Shown here: in pieces, positions 1 to 7,033 of the stretch
How positions within the stretch are numbered: the first letter of the stretch is position 1
Layout of the letters: each line of letters begins with the position of its first letter
Assembly (NCBI GenBank): GCA_045580165.1
Contig: JAZNNG010000021.1
Coordinates: 1-15,103, forward strand
Source of the DNA: UBA4717 sp045580165
GTDB taxonomy: Bacteria; Bacillota; Clostridia; Oscillospirales; CAG-272
DNA length: 15,103 bases
Direction: 5' to 3'
Notes under the pieces: model-generated
What the model was told of the DNA's origin: nothing
Databases searched by the model: none
Seen by the model: only the letters and a program-made list of their open reading frames with translations
Made by a program: the position numbers and the translations under genes

Positions 1-1
1 A

Positions 2-211
2 AAGGTTCTTGAGATGTCCATTGAGGACCTTGACTTGTCCGTAAGAAGCTTCAACTGCTTGAAGCGTGCGGGCATTGACACGGTAGAAGACCTTATCAAC
101 AGAACAGAGGAAGATATGATCAAGGTTCGTAACCTTGGTAAGAAGTCTCTCGAAGAGGTTATTCAGAAACTTCATTCTCTCGGTCTTGATTTCAAGAAAG
201 ACGAAGAATAA
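2..211 (+). CDS. rpoA: RNA polymerase alpha subunit, C-terminal part (partial)
   Basis: This is the last 69 codons of rpoA; the gene begins upstream of the window and the frame stays open to the left edge. The visible part is the alpha C-terminal domain, which binds UP-element DNA and transcription activators and has a helix-hairpin-helix fold. The recognisable segments are SIEDLDLSVRSFNCLKRAGI and, further on, VRNLGKKSLEEV, both hallmarks of this domain. The tail after the domain is short and charged (DFKKDEE). rplQ follows after 36 bases, the usual Firmicutes order at the end of the ribosomal protein cluster, so co-transcription is expected. The internal ATG at 14 is a methionine of the domain and not a start. 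Confidence 0.96.
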   Translation, partial: KVLEMSIEDLDLSVRSFNCLKRAGIDTVEDLINRTEEDMIKVRNLGKKSLEEVIQKLHSLGLDFKKDEE

Positions 212-247
212 TCCCACAAAATTTCAGCTAAAGGAGGGAAACCTGAA

Positions 248-631
248 ATGGCAGGAACAAGAAAGCTCGGCAGAACGACCGCCCATAGAAAGTCTATGCT
301 CAGAGGCATGGTTACGTATCTGCTTGAGAACGGACAGATCGAAACAACACTTACAAGAGCTAAGGAAGTAAGATGTATGGCTGAGAAGATGATCACTCTC
401 GGCAAGAAGAATACACTCGCTTCCCGTCGTCAGGCTCTTGCTTATATAACAAAGGAAGACGTTGTAACTAAGGTATTCAGCGAGATCGCTCCCAAGTACG
501 CAGAGAGAAACGGTGGTTACACCACTATCTACAAGCTTGGTCAGCGTAGAGGTGACGCTGCTGAAATGGCTCTTATCAAGCTCGTAGGAGACAAGATAGA
601 GGCAAAGGCAGAGGAAGCAAAGGCTGAATAA
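248..631 (+). CDS. rplQ: 50S ribosomal protein L17
   Basis: Bacterial ribosomal protein L17, a component of the large subunit near the exit-tunnel side. The N-terminus MAGTRKLGRTTAHRKSMLRG and the stretch IETTLTRAKEVR around residues 37-48 are typical, as is YTTIYKLGQRRGDAAEMALI near residues 91-110. At 127 residues it is slightly longer than the common 113-125, because it ends in an Ala/Glu/Lys-rich tail (about residues 117-127) seen variably in the family. The start ATG is preceded by AAAGGAGGG at 230-238 with about 9-10 bases of spacing. It follows rpoA directly and is closed by a hairpin at 668-703, so it looks like the last gene of the ribosomal operon. Confidence 0.97.
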   Translation: MAGTRKLGRTTAHRKSMLRGMVTYLLENGQIETTLTRAKEVRCMAEKMITLGKKNTLASRRQALAYITKEDVVTKVFSEIAPKYAERNGGYTTIYKLGQRRGDAAEMALIKLVGDKIEAKAEEAKAE

Positions 632-667
632 GGCGTTAAGTCAAGCATTTGTTGTGTAAACAAAGAG

Positions 668-706
668 GGGCGGCCAAGGTAGCGAGAGCTGCTTTGACCG
701 CCCTTT
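668..706 (+). terminator. Terminator-like hairpin after rplQ
   Basis: A 16-base-pair stem (668-683 with 688-703) closes a GAGA tetraloop of the GNRA class. It contains one C-A mismatch and two G-U pairs. Only TTT and then an A/T-rich stretch follows, so the U-tract is weak. It fits the end of the ribosomal operon, but coaW begins 25 bases later with no visible promoter between, so partial read-through is likely. Confidence 0.75.
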
Positions 707-728
707 ATAACTTTATTGAAAGGCGTGT

Positions 729-1568
729 ATGAAGATGGGAGTAGTAATAGGAATAGACGTAGGCGGAAGCACCACGAAGATCGTAGGCTTCAGAAATGAA
801 AACGGAGAAAAGACTCTTATTGCTCCGATGTTTGTGCGCGCCCACGATCCCGTAACCTCGTTTTACGGGGCGTTTGGAAAGTTTACGCAGGAGAATTCAC
901 TGTCACTCGGTGACATAGACAGAGTCATTACCACGGGCGTTGGCTCAAGTCAGATAAAGGATAACGTATACGGACTTGAGTGCATCTCAGCGTCTGAATT
1001 CAACTCGATAGGACGCGGCGGTATCTACCTTTCGGGACTTGACGAGGCTATCGTAGTAAGCCTCGGTACAGGTACGGCGATAGTACACGCTAAACGCGGC
1101 GATAAAATGGATTATCTCGGCGGAACAGGTGTCGGCGGCGGTACGCTTGTCGGACTTTCAAGACTTTTGCTCGGTATGGACGATATCGACCACATTGATG
1201 AGCTTGCCAAGGGCGGTAATCTCGATAATATCGACTGGCGTATCAAGGACATCACGAAGAAAAGTATGGTTCCGGGAATGCCCGAGAAAATGACGGCGGC
1301 GAATTTCGGAAACGTCAGCGACATAGCAACCAAGAGCGATATTGCATTTGGCGTTATGAATATGGTGTACGAAACGATCGGAATGATATCCATATTTGCG
1401 GCGAGAAACCACGGACTCCGCGACATAGTGCTGACTGGCAACCTGACAACACTCAGTAAAGCAAGGGAGACCTTTGCAAACCTTAACACTATGTTTGACG
1501 TAAACTTTATAATCCCAGAGCTTGCACAGTACGGAACGGTAATCGGCGCAGCTCTCAAGGAAGTCTAA
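729..1568 (+). CDS. coaW: Type II pantothenate kinase
   Basis: Phosphorylates pantothenate with ATP, the first committed step of coenzyme A synthesis in the cytoplasm. The protein (279 residues, close to the roughly 265-290 of the bacterial type II class) has the actin-like ATPase fold. The phosphate-1 motif is IGIDVGGSTTK (residues 7-17). SASEFNSIGRGG (87-98) carries the probable catalytic Glu90. SLGTGTAIV (111-119), the glycine-rich GGTGVGGGTL (131-140) and IVLTGNLT (233-240) follow. These match the CoaW/PanK family rather than the CoaX (type III) family. ATG at 729 was chosen because GAAAGG ends five bases before it; ATG at 735 is a possible alternative. The gene sits between a hairpin at 668-703 and a bidirectional terminator, so it is transcribed alone or by read-through from rplQ. 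Confidence 0.88.
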   Translation: MKMGVVIGIDVGGSTTKIVGFRNENGEKTLIAPMFVRAHDPVTSFYGAFGKFTQENSLSLGDIDRVITTGVGSSQIKDNVYGLECISASEFNSIGRGGIYLSGLDEAIVVSLGTGTAIVHAKRGDKMDYLGGTGVGGGTLVGLSRLLLGMDDIDHIDELAKGGNLDNIDWRIKDITKKSMVPGMPEKMTAANFGNVSDIATKSDIAFGVMNMVYETIGMISIFAARNHGLRDIVLTGNLTTLSKARETFANLNTMFDVNFIIPELAQYGTVIGAALKEV

Positions 1569-1570
1569 AT

Positions 1571-1600
1571 AAAAAAGGATGCGAAATCGCATCCTTTTTT
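1571..1600. terminator. Bidirectional terminator between coaW and spoIIP
   Basis: GGATGCG (1577-1583) pairs perfectly with CGCATCC (1588-1594) around an AAAT loop. The stem is flanked by a run of A on the left and a run of T on the right, so both RNA strands carry a hairpin followed by U. The stop codon of spoIIP on the minus strand (1599-1601) lies in the T-run. It ends both converging genes. Confidence 0.92.
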
Positions 1601-2720
1601 ATTTTCCCTTTATAAGCTCTGCAAAAGTGTTTGCAAGAAGCTCTGCCGAGTACTTAGCCTGTGATAACGTGTTGCCGTCAGAGCCTATCTCGACAAGCAC
1701 GGAGCCTTCTGTGTATTGTTGATTGTAGGATGCGCCGCGCAGGGCAGTAGTCCTGACTAACGCAGGGTACTTTGCACTTAGCCTTTCTGTGAGCTTAAGA
1801 GTGAAGCTCAGATTCTTTTGCCAGTGAGGGAAGTCTGCGCCGCCTGCGTCCGTGCCTGCGACGAACATTATCTGCGCCGCCTCTTTACCGTCCACGGTTG
1901 TAACGGGACGCGCCTTTGCACCGTTTTCGTACACTATCGCGTCGCGGTGCAGGTCAAATACGTACTTTATTGAAGGATATTCCTTTATATATTCGCGTAT
2001 GGACGCGGCGGCAAGCGAATACGAGTCGGAGTACGACTCTGCGTCGTGCAAAACGGTACAGTGAACGGTGGGAATACCGTTTTCCTCGAGAGCCTCGGAA
2101 AAGACCTTCCCTACGGCTATCATATTATACTTTTCGTCAACAGTCCTCGTCTTGCTGCCTTCTTCAAAATATGTACTTTTTTCCCTCGAATAGCATTCGG
2201 TCGCGTGGGTGTGAATGACGAGCACAAGCGGCTCGGTCGACTCGGCTGAGTAGCCGAAATCGTACGTCGATAACAAAAGCTTTTCGGAATCGGGCCTTTT
2301 TGACGTTGAGTTGTTAAGTAACCGATGGTCATCGGTGCTGATGTCACAGCTTATTATCGGATACATCTTTTCCGTGTCGGTGCTGTCGGACGGGTACTCG
2401 GGTATGCTCCATTCGGGAGATAGCTTGTCATTCGTGTCGCTATGCTCGGGGGCAGGCGTGTTCGGAAGTATTATTATCGGCTCCTCGGGCTCGCTCGGTG
2501 ATTTTCCGAAGAAGGCTTCGCTTAATAGCCTGTTGCCGTCAAATATATATTTCTTATAAGGAGATGGGGAATAAAAGGCGTTGAATGATAGATAATCGGC
2601 GATGCGGACGCGTATCGGCGCTGATTTTATCAGCAAAACGAAGAATGAGCACGCGCCCGCGATGAGGCAAAGTCCAAGAAGAAAGGTCTTTATTCTGTCA
2701 CAGCTTTTGGAATTATTCAA
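1599..2720 (-). CDS. spoIIP: Stage II sporulation protein P, cell-wall amidase/endopeptidase
   Basis: SpoIIP is part of the SpoIID-SpoIIP-SpoIIM machine that degrades septal peptidoglycan during forespore engulfment. The protein (373 residues) has one N-terminal membrane anchor at about residues 11-31, a low-complexity Pro/Ser/Glu linker to about residue 160, and then the SpoIIP catalytic domain. The domain shows LVIHTHATECY (167-177), with likely zinc ligands His170 and Glu175. It also shows VFDLHRDA (254-261), YNQQYTEGS (332-340) and VLVEIGS (341-347) with a conserved Glu. No ATG fits the start; TTG (minus strand, ending at 2720) is preceded by AAAAGGGG with seven bases of spacing, so I call a TTG start. 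It follows gpr by 57 bases, as in many spore formers, and is probably forespore-expressed. Confidence 0.93.
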   Translation of the reverse strand: MNNSKSCDRIKTFLLGLCLIAGACSFFVLLIKSAPIRVRIADYLSFNAFYSPSPYKKYIFDGNRLLSEAFFGKSPSEPEEPIIILPNTPAPEHSDTNDKLSPEWSIPEYPSDSTDTEKMYPIISCDISTDDHRLLNNSTSKRPDSEKLLLSTYDFGYSAESTEPLVLVIHTHATECYSREKSTYFEEGSKTRTVDEKYNMIAVGKVFSEALEENGIPTVHCTVLHDAESYSDSYSLAAASIREYIKEYPSIKYVFDLHRDAIVYENGAKARPVTTVDGKEAAQIMFVAGTDAGGADFPHWQKNLSFTLKLTERLSAKYPALVRTTALRGASYNQQYTEGSVLVEIGSDGNTLSQAKYSAELLANTFAELIKGK

Positions 2721-2777
2721 TTTAATACCCCTTTTGAACTTTTTTATTTAATTATATTGTGGGACAGGCAGGAGTAT

Positions 2778-3671
2778 TCACGAAACAAGCAGGTTTATCG
2801 CATCGGCAATAAGCCTTGATACCTCTACCGTTACGGTGTCGCTTTCCTTGGGAGTAACGAAAAAGCCCCTGCCGTTTTCAAGCACCGCCTTGAGTGAGGG
2901 ACTGATTTCGTTGATCCCCGCCTTTTCAAGCGCGTCGTAAACCAACGTGGAGGACTCCACGACCGTCGGCACGCCTATTGCTATAACGGGACACCCGATA
3001 CTGTGCCTGTTTATAGCGTGACGTGTGTTGCCTATACCCGAGCCGGGCGCGATACCCGTGTCGGTTATCTGTACGGTCGTCGCGAGATTTGAAAGCTCTC
3101 TCGCTACGAGAGCGTCTATTACTATCATAAGGTCGGGCTTTACGTTTTTTGCAGCCCCCTTGATAAGCTCAAGCGTTTCGATACCGGTCTGACCGATAAC
3201 TCCCGGAGCAATGCCCGATACGGACTTTCCGCCGAGCATATTGTAGAGGGTAGTGTTGAGTCCTTCGAGGTGACGGGTTATTATGACATTCTTGAGCGCC
3301 TCGTGACCTATCGCGTCAGAGGTGATATAGCGGTTTCCGAGTCCTGCCACGAGTATGTTTTGAGCATCATCCTTTCCGGAAGCCTCGGAATAAAGCTGCT
3401 TTATATATTTGCAGATCAGCTCGGACCCTGAGGAAAATCTTTCCTCGTTAGCGTGCCATATCCTGCCCGTGTTGACCGTGACGTAGGTCCCGCACGGCTT
3501 TCCTATGACCCTTTCGCCGTTTGCATTAAGGATTTTAAGCATCGACAGATCAAAGCCTTTTTCGCTCTTGCTTTCAAGGAAATAGTCCTTACTTTGCAAA
3601 TGGCTTTTTTCACTGCCTAATTCGGCGGTACACTCGCTTGCAAGGTCGGTACGCGTGTATATACGGTTCAT
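2778..3671 (-). CDS. gpr: Germination protease GPR, peptidase family A25
   Basis: GPR degrades the small acid-soluble proteins that protect spore DNA, at the start of germination. It is made in the forespore as an inactive zymogen. The N-terminus contains YTRTDLASE, the usual region of propeptide processing. The two aspartates expected to be catalytic in this family are in ITSDAIG (Asp119) and MIVIDALVARE (Asp186). ITDTGIAPGSGIGNTR (202-217) is a strong family signature. At 297 residues it is shorter than Bacillus GPR (about 370), as is common in clostridia, and no conserved block seems lost. ATG at 3671 follows GAGAGG with six bases of spacing. It is the first gene of the gpr-spoIIP unit. 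Confidence 0.95.
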   Translation of the reverse strand: MNRIYTRTDLASECTAELGSEKSHLQSKDYFLESKSEKGFDLSMLKILNANGERVIGKPCGTYVTVNTGRIWHANEERFSSGSELICKYIKQLYSEASGKDDAQNILVAGLGNRYITSDAIGHEALKNVIITRHLEGLNTTLYNMLGGKSVSGIAPGVIGQTGIETLELIKGAAKNVKPDLMIVIDALVARELSNLATTVQITDTGIAPGSGIGNTRHAINRHSIGCPVIAIGVPTVVESSTLVYDALEKAGINEISPSLKAVLENGRGFFVTPKESDTVTVEVSRLIADAINLLVS

Positions 3672-3822
3672 AATTACCTCTCATACGTTGTTCTTTATCT
3701 TTTATTATTCCCGTCGGTATACGGTTTTAGGTTGACAAACAAGAAATTTGTAACAATTCTACAATAATTGCTTGTCTTGATTGTGCATAAGTAATAATCT
3801 TTATTTATTCTTATTTTGTTAA

Positions 3823-3851
3823 TTGATTAAATAAAAAAATTGTGATATAAT
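3823..3851 (+). promoter_or_regulatory. Sigma-A promoter of the peptide-binding lipoprotein gene
   Basis: TTGATT at 3823-3828 and TATAAT at 3846-3851 are separated by 17 bases, with an extended -10 TG at 3843-3844. Transcription should begin near 3858, giving an untranslated leader of about 90 bases. ACAAGCA at 3852-3858 is complementary to TGCTTGT at 3906-3912, so the leader may fold back on itself. The rest of 3672-3822 is AT-rich spacer between divergent genes, with one DnaA-box-like match at 3782-3790 and no gene. Confidence 0.78.
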
Positions 3852-3948
3852 ACAAGCAGTATGCTTATTATGGCAAAATATAGCCTTAATAAACAGTTAA
3901 TTTATTGCTTGTTTGCCGTTTGCGCGGCAGAAAAGGAGTTTTTTACCT

Positions 3949-5646
3949 ATGAAAAAGATTGTATCCGTGATGCTTGTTCTGGTAATGCTTACAGCATCCC
4001 TCGCAGGCTGTGGCGGCATCGCAAAAGACGCTGAAAATAAAGGCGCGCAGATAAACGCGTACGTAACAGCTGAGCTCAGAGACTTTGACCCCGGCTATAC
4101 TATGCTTGACGACGGCGCGGCAAAGATGTTTAATCTTATCTACATAGGACTCGTTTCGCTTGACGAAAATGGCAAGGTTCAGTACGAGCTTATGAAGGAT
4201 TATGAGGTTATTCACGATAAGAACCGCAATACATACAGAATGCTCATAGAGCTCAAGGAAACTATGTGGAGTGACGGCAGAAGCCTCACCGCTGACGACG
4301 TAGTATACGCGTGGAAGAGAATTCTCGACCCCGAATACGACAGTCCTGCGGCTTCCTTGCTCTACGATATTAAGAATGCACGCGAGGTAAAGAGTGGCGA
4401 CTGCTCGGTTGACGACCTCGGAATTGCTTCGGTAAGCAACTACGTTCTTGAGATATACTTCGACAAGGAGATCGACTACGACCTCTTTATCGAAAGACTT
4501 GCAAGCCCCGCACTCGTTCCCCTCAGAGAGGACGTTATCACACGTTACGATAACTGGGCTACATCCTCCTCGACTATGGTGGCAAGCGGTCCCTTCGCGG
4601 TAAAGAACTTCACTCTCGGAAAGTCGGTTACCTTCGAGCGTAACTCTTATTATTTCCGTGACAAGGACAAGGATAATCTTGATAAGTACGTTAAGCCTTA
4701 CAGAATCAACGTAACCTTTGCTAAGGGTGTTGACAAGGAGTATGAAAAGTATCAGAACGGCGAAATATTCTACCTCGGTGATATTCCGGTAGAAAACCGC
4801 GCTGAATATAAGAAGAAGGCGAACGCAACCGATATTCCTTCGGTACATACATACGTTGTAAATACACAAAACGAGCTTCTCTCCAAGTCCGAGGTGCGTA
4901 AGGCGCTTTCGATGGCTCTTGACAGAGAGGAGATAGCAAACCTCGTTGTATTTGCAAAGCCCGCAACCGGCTTCGTTCCCGCAATGACGACCGATAAGAC
5001 CTCTAACGACAGCTTCAGAAAGAATGGCGGCGATGTCATTTCCAAGAAGGGTGATATAGAGGGCGCAAAGGCACTCCTTTCAAGCGTGGGAGTAAAGGGC
5101 GGCTCGTTCACTATCTCTTACTTTGAAAATCCTACCGAGGAAGCTATCGCAGAATACGCTAAGTCGGTTTGGGAGGAGCTTGGCTTCAAGGTTACCACCG
5201 AGGCTCTTGCAAACTCCAAGAGACTTTCAAACGCATACCGTGACAGAGATTTTGATATTCTTGCAATCGACTACCAGATGCTTTCCGAGGATGCATTCAA
5301 CTACTTCGCATCCTTCTCGGCTGCAATGAGTGGCATGGGAATCGATATGCAGAACGATAACTACGATCCCGTTGAGCACGTTTCTGGATACTCCGATGAA
5401 GCGTACGACGCTATAATGGAAAACGCATACGCGGCAGAAAACAGAAAGGCAGCAAGTGCTTATCTCCACGAGGCAGAGGCTAAGCTTGCCGAGGATATGC
5501 CCGTAATTCCGATCGTATTCAACCAGGATTACTACCTCATCAATAAGAAGGTAATAAATAACGTATCGCTTGATTACTTCGGCGGTAAGATATTTACAAA
5601 CCTCAAGATGAAGAACTACGAGAAGTACCTTCCCGTAGAAGAATAA
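3949..5646 (+). CDS. Peptide ABC transporter substrate-binding lipoprotein (OppA/DppA type)
   Basis: Extracytoplasmic receptor that would capture oligopeptides and hand them to an ABC permease; the exact ligand is not evident. The protein has 565 residues, within the usual 500-600 of SBP family 5. It starts with MKK, a hydrophobic signal core and the lipobox LAGC (Cys21), so it should be anchored to the outer face of the membrane by a lipid. The family signature WSDGRSLTADDVVYAWKRIL lies at about residues 107-126. ATG at 3949 was chosen because AAAAGGAG lies at 3931-3938 and because the lipoprotein signal starts there; an upstream TTG at 3913 in the same frame has no ribosome site. It has its own promoter and a strong terminator, and no permease or ATPase gene lies nearby, so it is an orphan receptor. 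Confidence 0.93.
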   Translation: MKKIVSVMLVLVMLTASLAGCGGIAKDAENKGAQINAYVTAELRDFDPGYTMLDDGAAKMFNLIYIGLVSLDENGKVQYELMKDYEVIHDKNRNTYRMLIELKETMWSDGRSLTADDVVYAWKRILDPEYDSPAASLLYDIKNAREVKSGDCSVDDLGIASVSNYVLEIYFDKEIDYDLFIERLASPALVPLREDVITRYDNWATSSSTMVASGPFAVKNFTLGKSVTFERNSYYFRDKDKDNLDKYVKPYRINVTFAKGVDKEYEKYQNGEIFYLGDIPVENRAEYKKKANATDIPSVHTYVVNTQNELLSKSEVRKALSMALDREEIANLVVFAKPATGFVPAMTTDKTSNDSFRKNGGDVISKKGDIEGAKALLSSVGVKGGSFTISYFENPTEEAIAEYAKSVWEELGFKVTTEALANSKRLSNAYRDRDFDILAIDYQMLSEDAFNYFASFSAAMSGMGIDMQNDNYDPVEHVSGYSDEAYDAIMENAYAAENRKAASAYLHEAEAKLAEDMPVIPIVFNQDYYLINKKVINNVSLDYFGGKIFTNLKMKNYEKYLPVEE

Positions 5647-5657
5647 GATCAAGCAGC

Positions 5658-5692
5658 CCGAAAGAGCCGAAAGGCTCTTTCGGTTTGTTTTT
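5658..5692 (+). terminator. Strong intrinsic terminator after the binding-protein gene
   Basis: CCGAAAGAGCC (5658-5668) and GGCTCTTTCGG (5673-5683) form a perfect 11-base-pair stem closed by a GAAA tetraloop, followed by TTTGTTTTT. This is the best-formed terminator of the window. Confidence 0.96.
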
Positions 5693-5712
5693 CGCTGATG
5701 AAAGGAAATAAT

Positions 5713-6258
5713 ATGCAAGCATCTATTACGGATACCAATGATATAAAGATATTCGTTCTGTATCTTATGAAAAACGTGAACAGACCGCTTGATTTCACGA
5801 CTGTGAGCGAGATATCTGTTCAGGACGGATACGTTAACTATTTTGATTTTGCCTCGTGCTTCGCAGAGCTTATCGATAACGGAAGCATAAGCGAGACGGT
5901 CATTGACGGAGAGCCGATCTACGAAATAACCGAAAGAGGACTTGTGGTCGTGAACGAGCTGCAGAGCAATATACTTAATATGATAAGAGAGAAGAGTCTT
6001 CGCAGCGCGCTCAGACTTTTGTCATTCAAGGAGCGAGGCTCAGCGGTCTACTGTGGATTTTCGCAGGTGGGCGACGACAAGTTTATTCTTGAGTGCAGAA
6101 TAACCGAAAAGGCCGAGCTTATTATGGACGTAAAGCTCGGGGTGGACTCGAAGCAGCTGCTTGACGTTATGATGTATAATTTCGACAATAAGCCTGAAAT
6201 TCTTTATAAAGGCATAATTGCGATACTTACCGGCGAGGTTGATTACCTCTTGGACTAA
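5713..6258 (+). CDS. DUF4364 family protein, probable winged-helix regulator
   Basis: A 181-residue cytoplasmic protein of the clostridial DUF4364 family, whose function is not established. Residues 1-85 look like a winged-helix DNA-binding domain: helices around IKIFVLYLMKNVNRPLDFTT and FASCFAELIDNGSI, then a wing ending in YEITERGLVVVNEL (70-83). Such a layout resembles PadR-like regulators. Residues 110-181 look like mixed alpha/beta, with no catalytic motif seen. ATG at 5713 was chosen because GAAAGG at 5700-5705 is seven bases upstream; the ATG at 5698, five codons earlier, overlaps that ribosome site and has none of its own. The start lies just 20 bases after the U-tract of a strong terminator, so its promoter is unclear. 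A role as a regulator is inference. Confidence 0.82.
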   Translation: MQASITDTNDIKIFVLYLMKNVNRPLDFTTVSEISVQDGYVNYFDFASCFAELIDNGSISETVIDGEPIYEITERGLVVVNELQSNILNMIREKSLRSALRLLSFKERGSAVYCGFSQVGDDKFILECRITEKAELIMDVKLGVDSKQLLDVMMYNFDNKPEILYKGIIAILTGEVDYLLD

Positions 6259-6477
6259 AAAATGTTTAACAAAATTTTCACGCTTTAATTGGACAAATTG
6301 ACAACTTTGTTAACAAAATTAACAACAAGGGTTTTGGCAAATTGTGGAAAATATACAGTGTTTTGTCAACTTTCATAAAATTGTGTTATTTTTCACAAAA
6401 TTGTGGTGTTAAAAAAATGTTGACATTGTTGAATTTAATGGTATAATTATATAAGAGTCAATAGACGGTGGGGTAGA
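6259..6477 (+). promoter_or_regulatory. AT-rich control region with consensus promoter for the sigma-factor gene
   Basis: TTGACA at 6420-6425 and TATAAT at 6442-6447, both perfect, are separated by 16 bases with an extended -10 TG at 6439-6440. Transcription should begin near 6454. Upstream lies a gene-free tract rich in A/T with a perfect 12-base palindrome TTTGTTAACAAA (6306-6317), a dyad CACAA-AA-TTGTG (6394-6405) and two copies of TTAACAAAATT (6266-6276 and 6310-6320). These may be operator sites; which protein binds them is unknown. Confidence 0.85.
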
Positions 6478-7026
6478 ATGAGAAAAAACGTAGCTGAGTT
6501 GCTGAAGGGTATAGCGGAGAACGACAGTCATGCGTTCGAGGAGCTTTTCTCGATGTACGGCGGTATGATGTATTCGCTTGTCGGAAGCTTTGTAAGCGAG
6601 GAAGCTACAAGAGAGGACGTCGAGGACCTTGAGCAGGAGGCGAAGGTGCTTTTGCTCAACGCCGCGAGAACCTACGATCTCACCTCGGGTCTTACCTTTG
6701 GACTTTATGCGAAGATATGCGTAAAGAACGGTCTTATAACTTTGAGTAGGAAAAAGAAAAAAGAGATAAGGACTGACGGTGTTGATATAGACGAGCTTAA
6801 CATAGCGGTTCCCGATACCACCATCGACGTTGAAGAAAACGAAAGCGCGAGCCAGCTTCTCGACAGACTTTGTGCCATTCTTTCCGAAAACGAGACCGAG
6901 GTACTCAAGCTCCGCATAGACGGCTTCTCGAATCCCGAGATCGCCGAAAGACTCGGTATAAGCGTCAAATCGGTTGAAAATTCGGTTTTTCGCATCAAAC
7001 AGAAGCTCAGGACGGTTATGTCCTGA
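6478..7026 (+). CDS. Sigma-70 family sigma factor, SigH-like
   Basis: A 182-residue alternative sigma factor. Region 2, which binds core polymerase and the -10 element, spans about residues 19-92 and contains EDLEQEAKVLLL (49-60), the counterpart of the usual DLxQEG motif. Region 4, the -35-recognising helix-turn-helix, spans about 134-178 and reads LSENETEVLKL, then GFSNPEIAERLGISVKSVEN. The segment FGLYAKICVKNGLITLSRKK resembles SigH (Spo0H) more than ECF factors. It is shorter than SigH (about 210-218 residues), so I call it SigH-like and give no symbol. No anti-sigma gene is adjacent, and the neighbour upstream (DUF4364) is not a known partner. It has a near-ideal promoter. Its ribosome site is a modest GGTGGGG four bases before the ATG. 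A lysine run (RKKKK, 91-95) is encoded by an A-rich tract. Confidence 0.86.
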   Translation: MRKNVAELLKGIAENDSHAFEELFSMYGGMMYSLVGSFVSEEATREDVEDLEQEAKVLLLNAARTYDLTSGLTFGLYAKICVKNGLITLSRKKKKEIRTDGVDIDELNIAVPDTTIDVEENESASQLLDRLCAILSENETEVLKLRIDGFSNPEIAERLGISVKSVENSVFRIKQKLRTVMS

Positions 7027-7033
7027 ACATATA

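Noticed and set aside
3672..3745. A sigma-F or sigma-G promoter upstream of gpr on the minus strand.
   Set aside because: A GTATA box exists near 3720, but no -10 matching either consensus lies at the right distance.
3732..3765. TTGACA at 3732 with TACAAT at 3760 as a plus-strand promoter.
   Set aside because: The spacer is 22 bases, too long; the 3823/3846 pair is much better.
3913..3948. Extended N-terminus of the peptide-binding protein from TTG at 3913.
   Set aside because: It would bury the lipoprotein signal behind 12 extra residues, and the good ribosome site AAAAGGAG lies after it, in front of ATG at 3949.
3943..4869. A 308-codon open frame on the minus strand across the binding-protein gene.
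   Set aside because: It is antisense to a clear lipoprotein gene, its protein is cysteine- and valine-rich without family features, and it has no suitable promoter or ribosome site.
5698..5712. ATG at 5698 as the start of the DUF4364 gene.
   Set aside because: The ribosome site GAAAGG lies between this ATG and the one at 5713, and the sequence before 5698 is the terminator tail.
6298..6326. TTGACA at 6298 as a second promoter in the sigma-factor control region.
   Set aside because: No -10-like hexamer occurs 16-18 bases downstream.
6343..6397. A replication origin or DnaA-controlled site from two DnaA-box-like matches, with another at 3782-3790.
   Set aside because: The matches are few, scattered and in AT-rich DNA where they are expected by chance; no dnaA, dnaN or other origin context is near.
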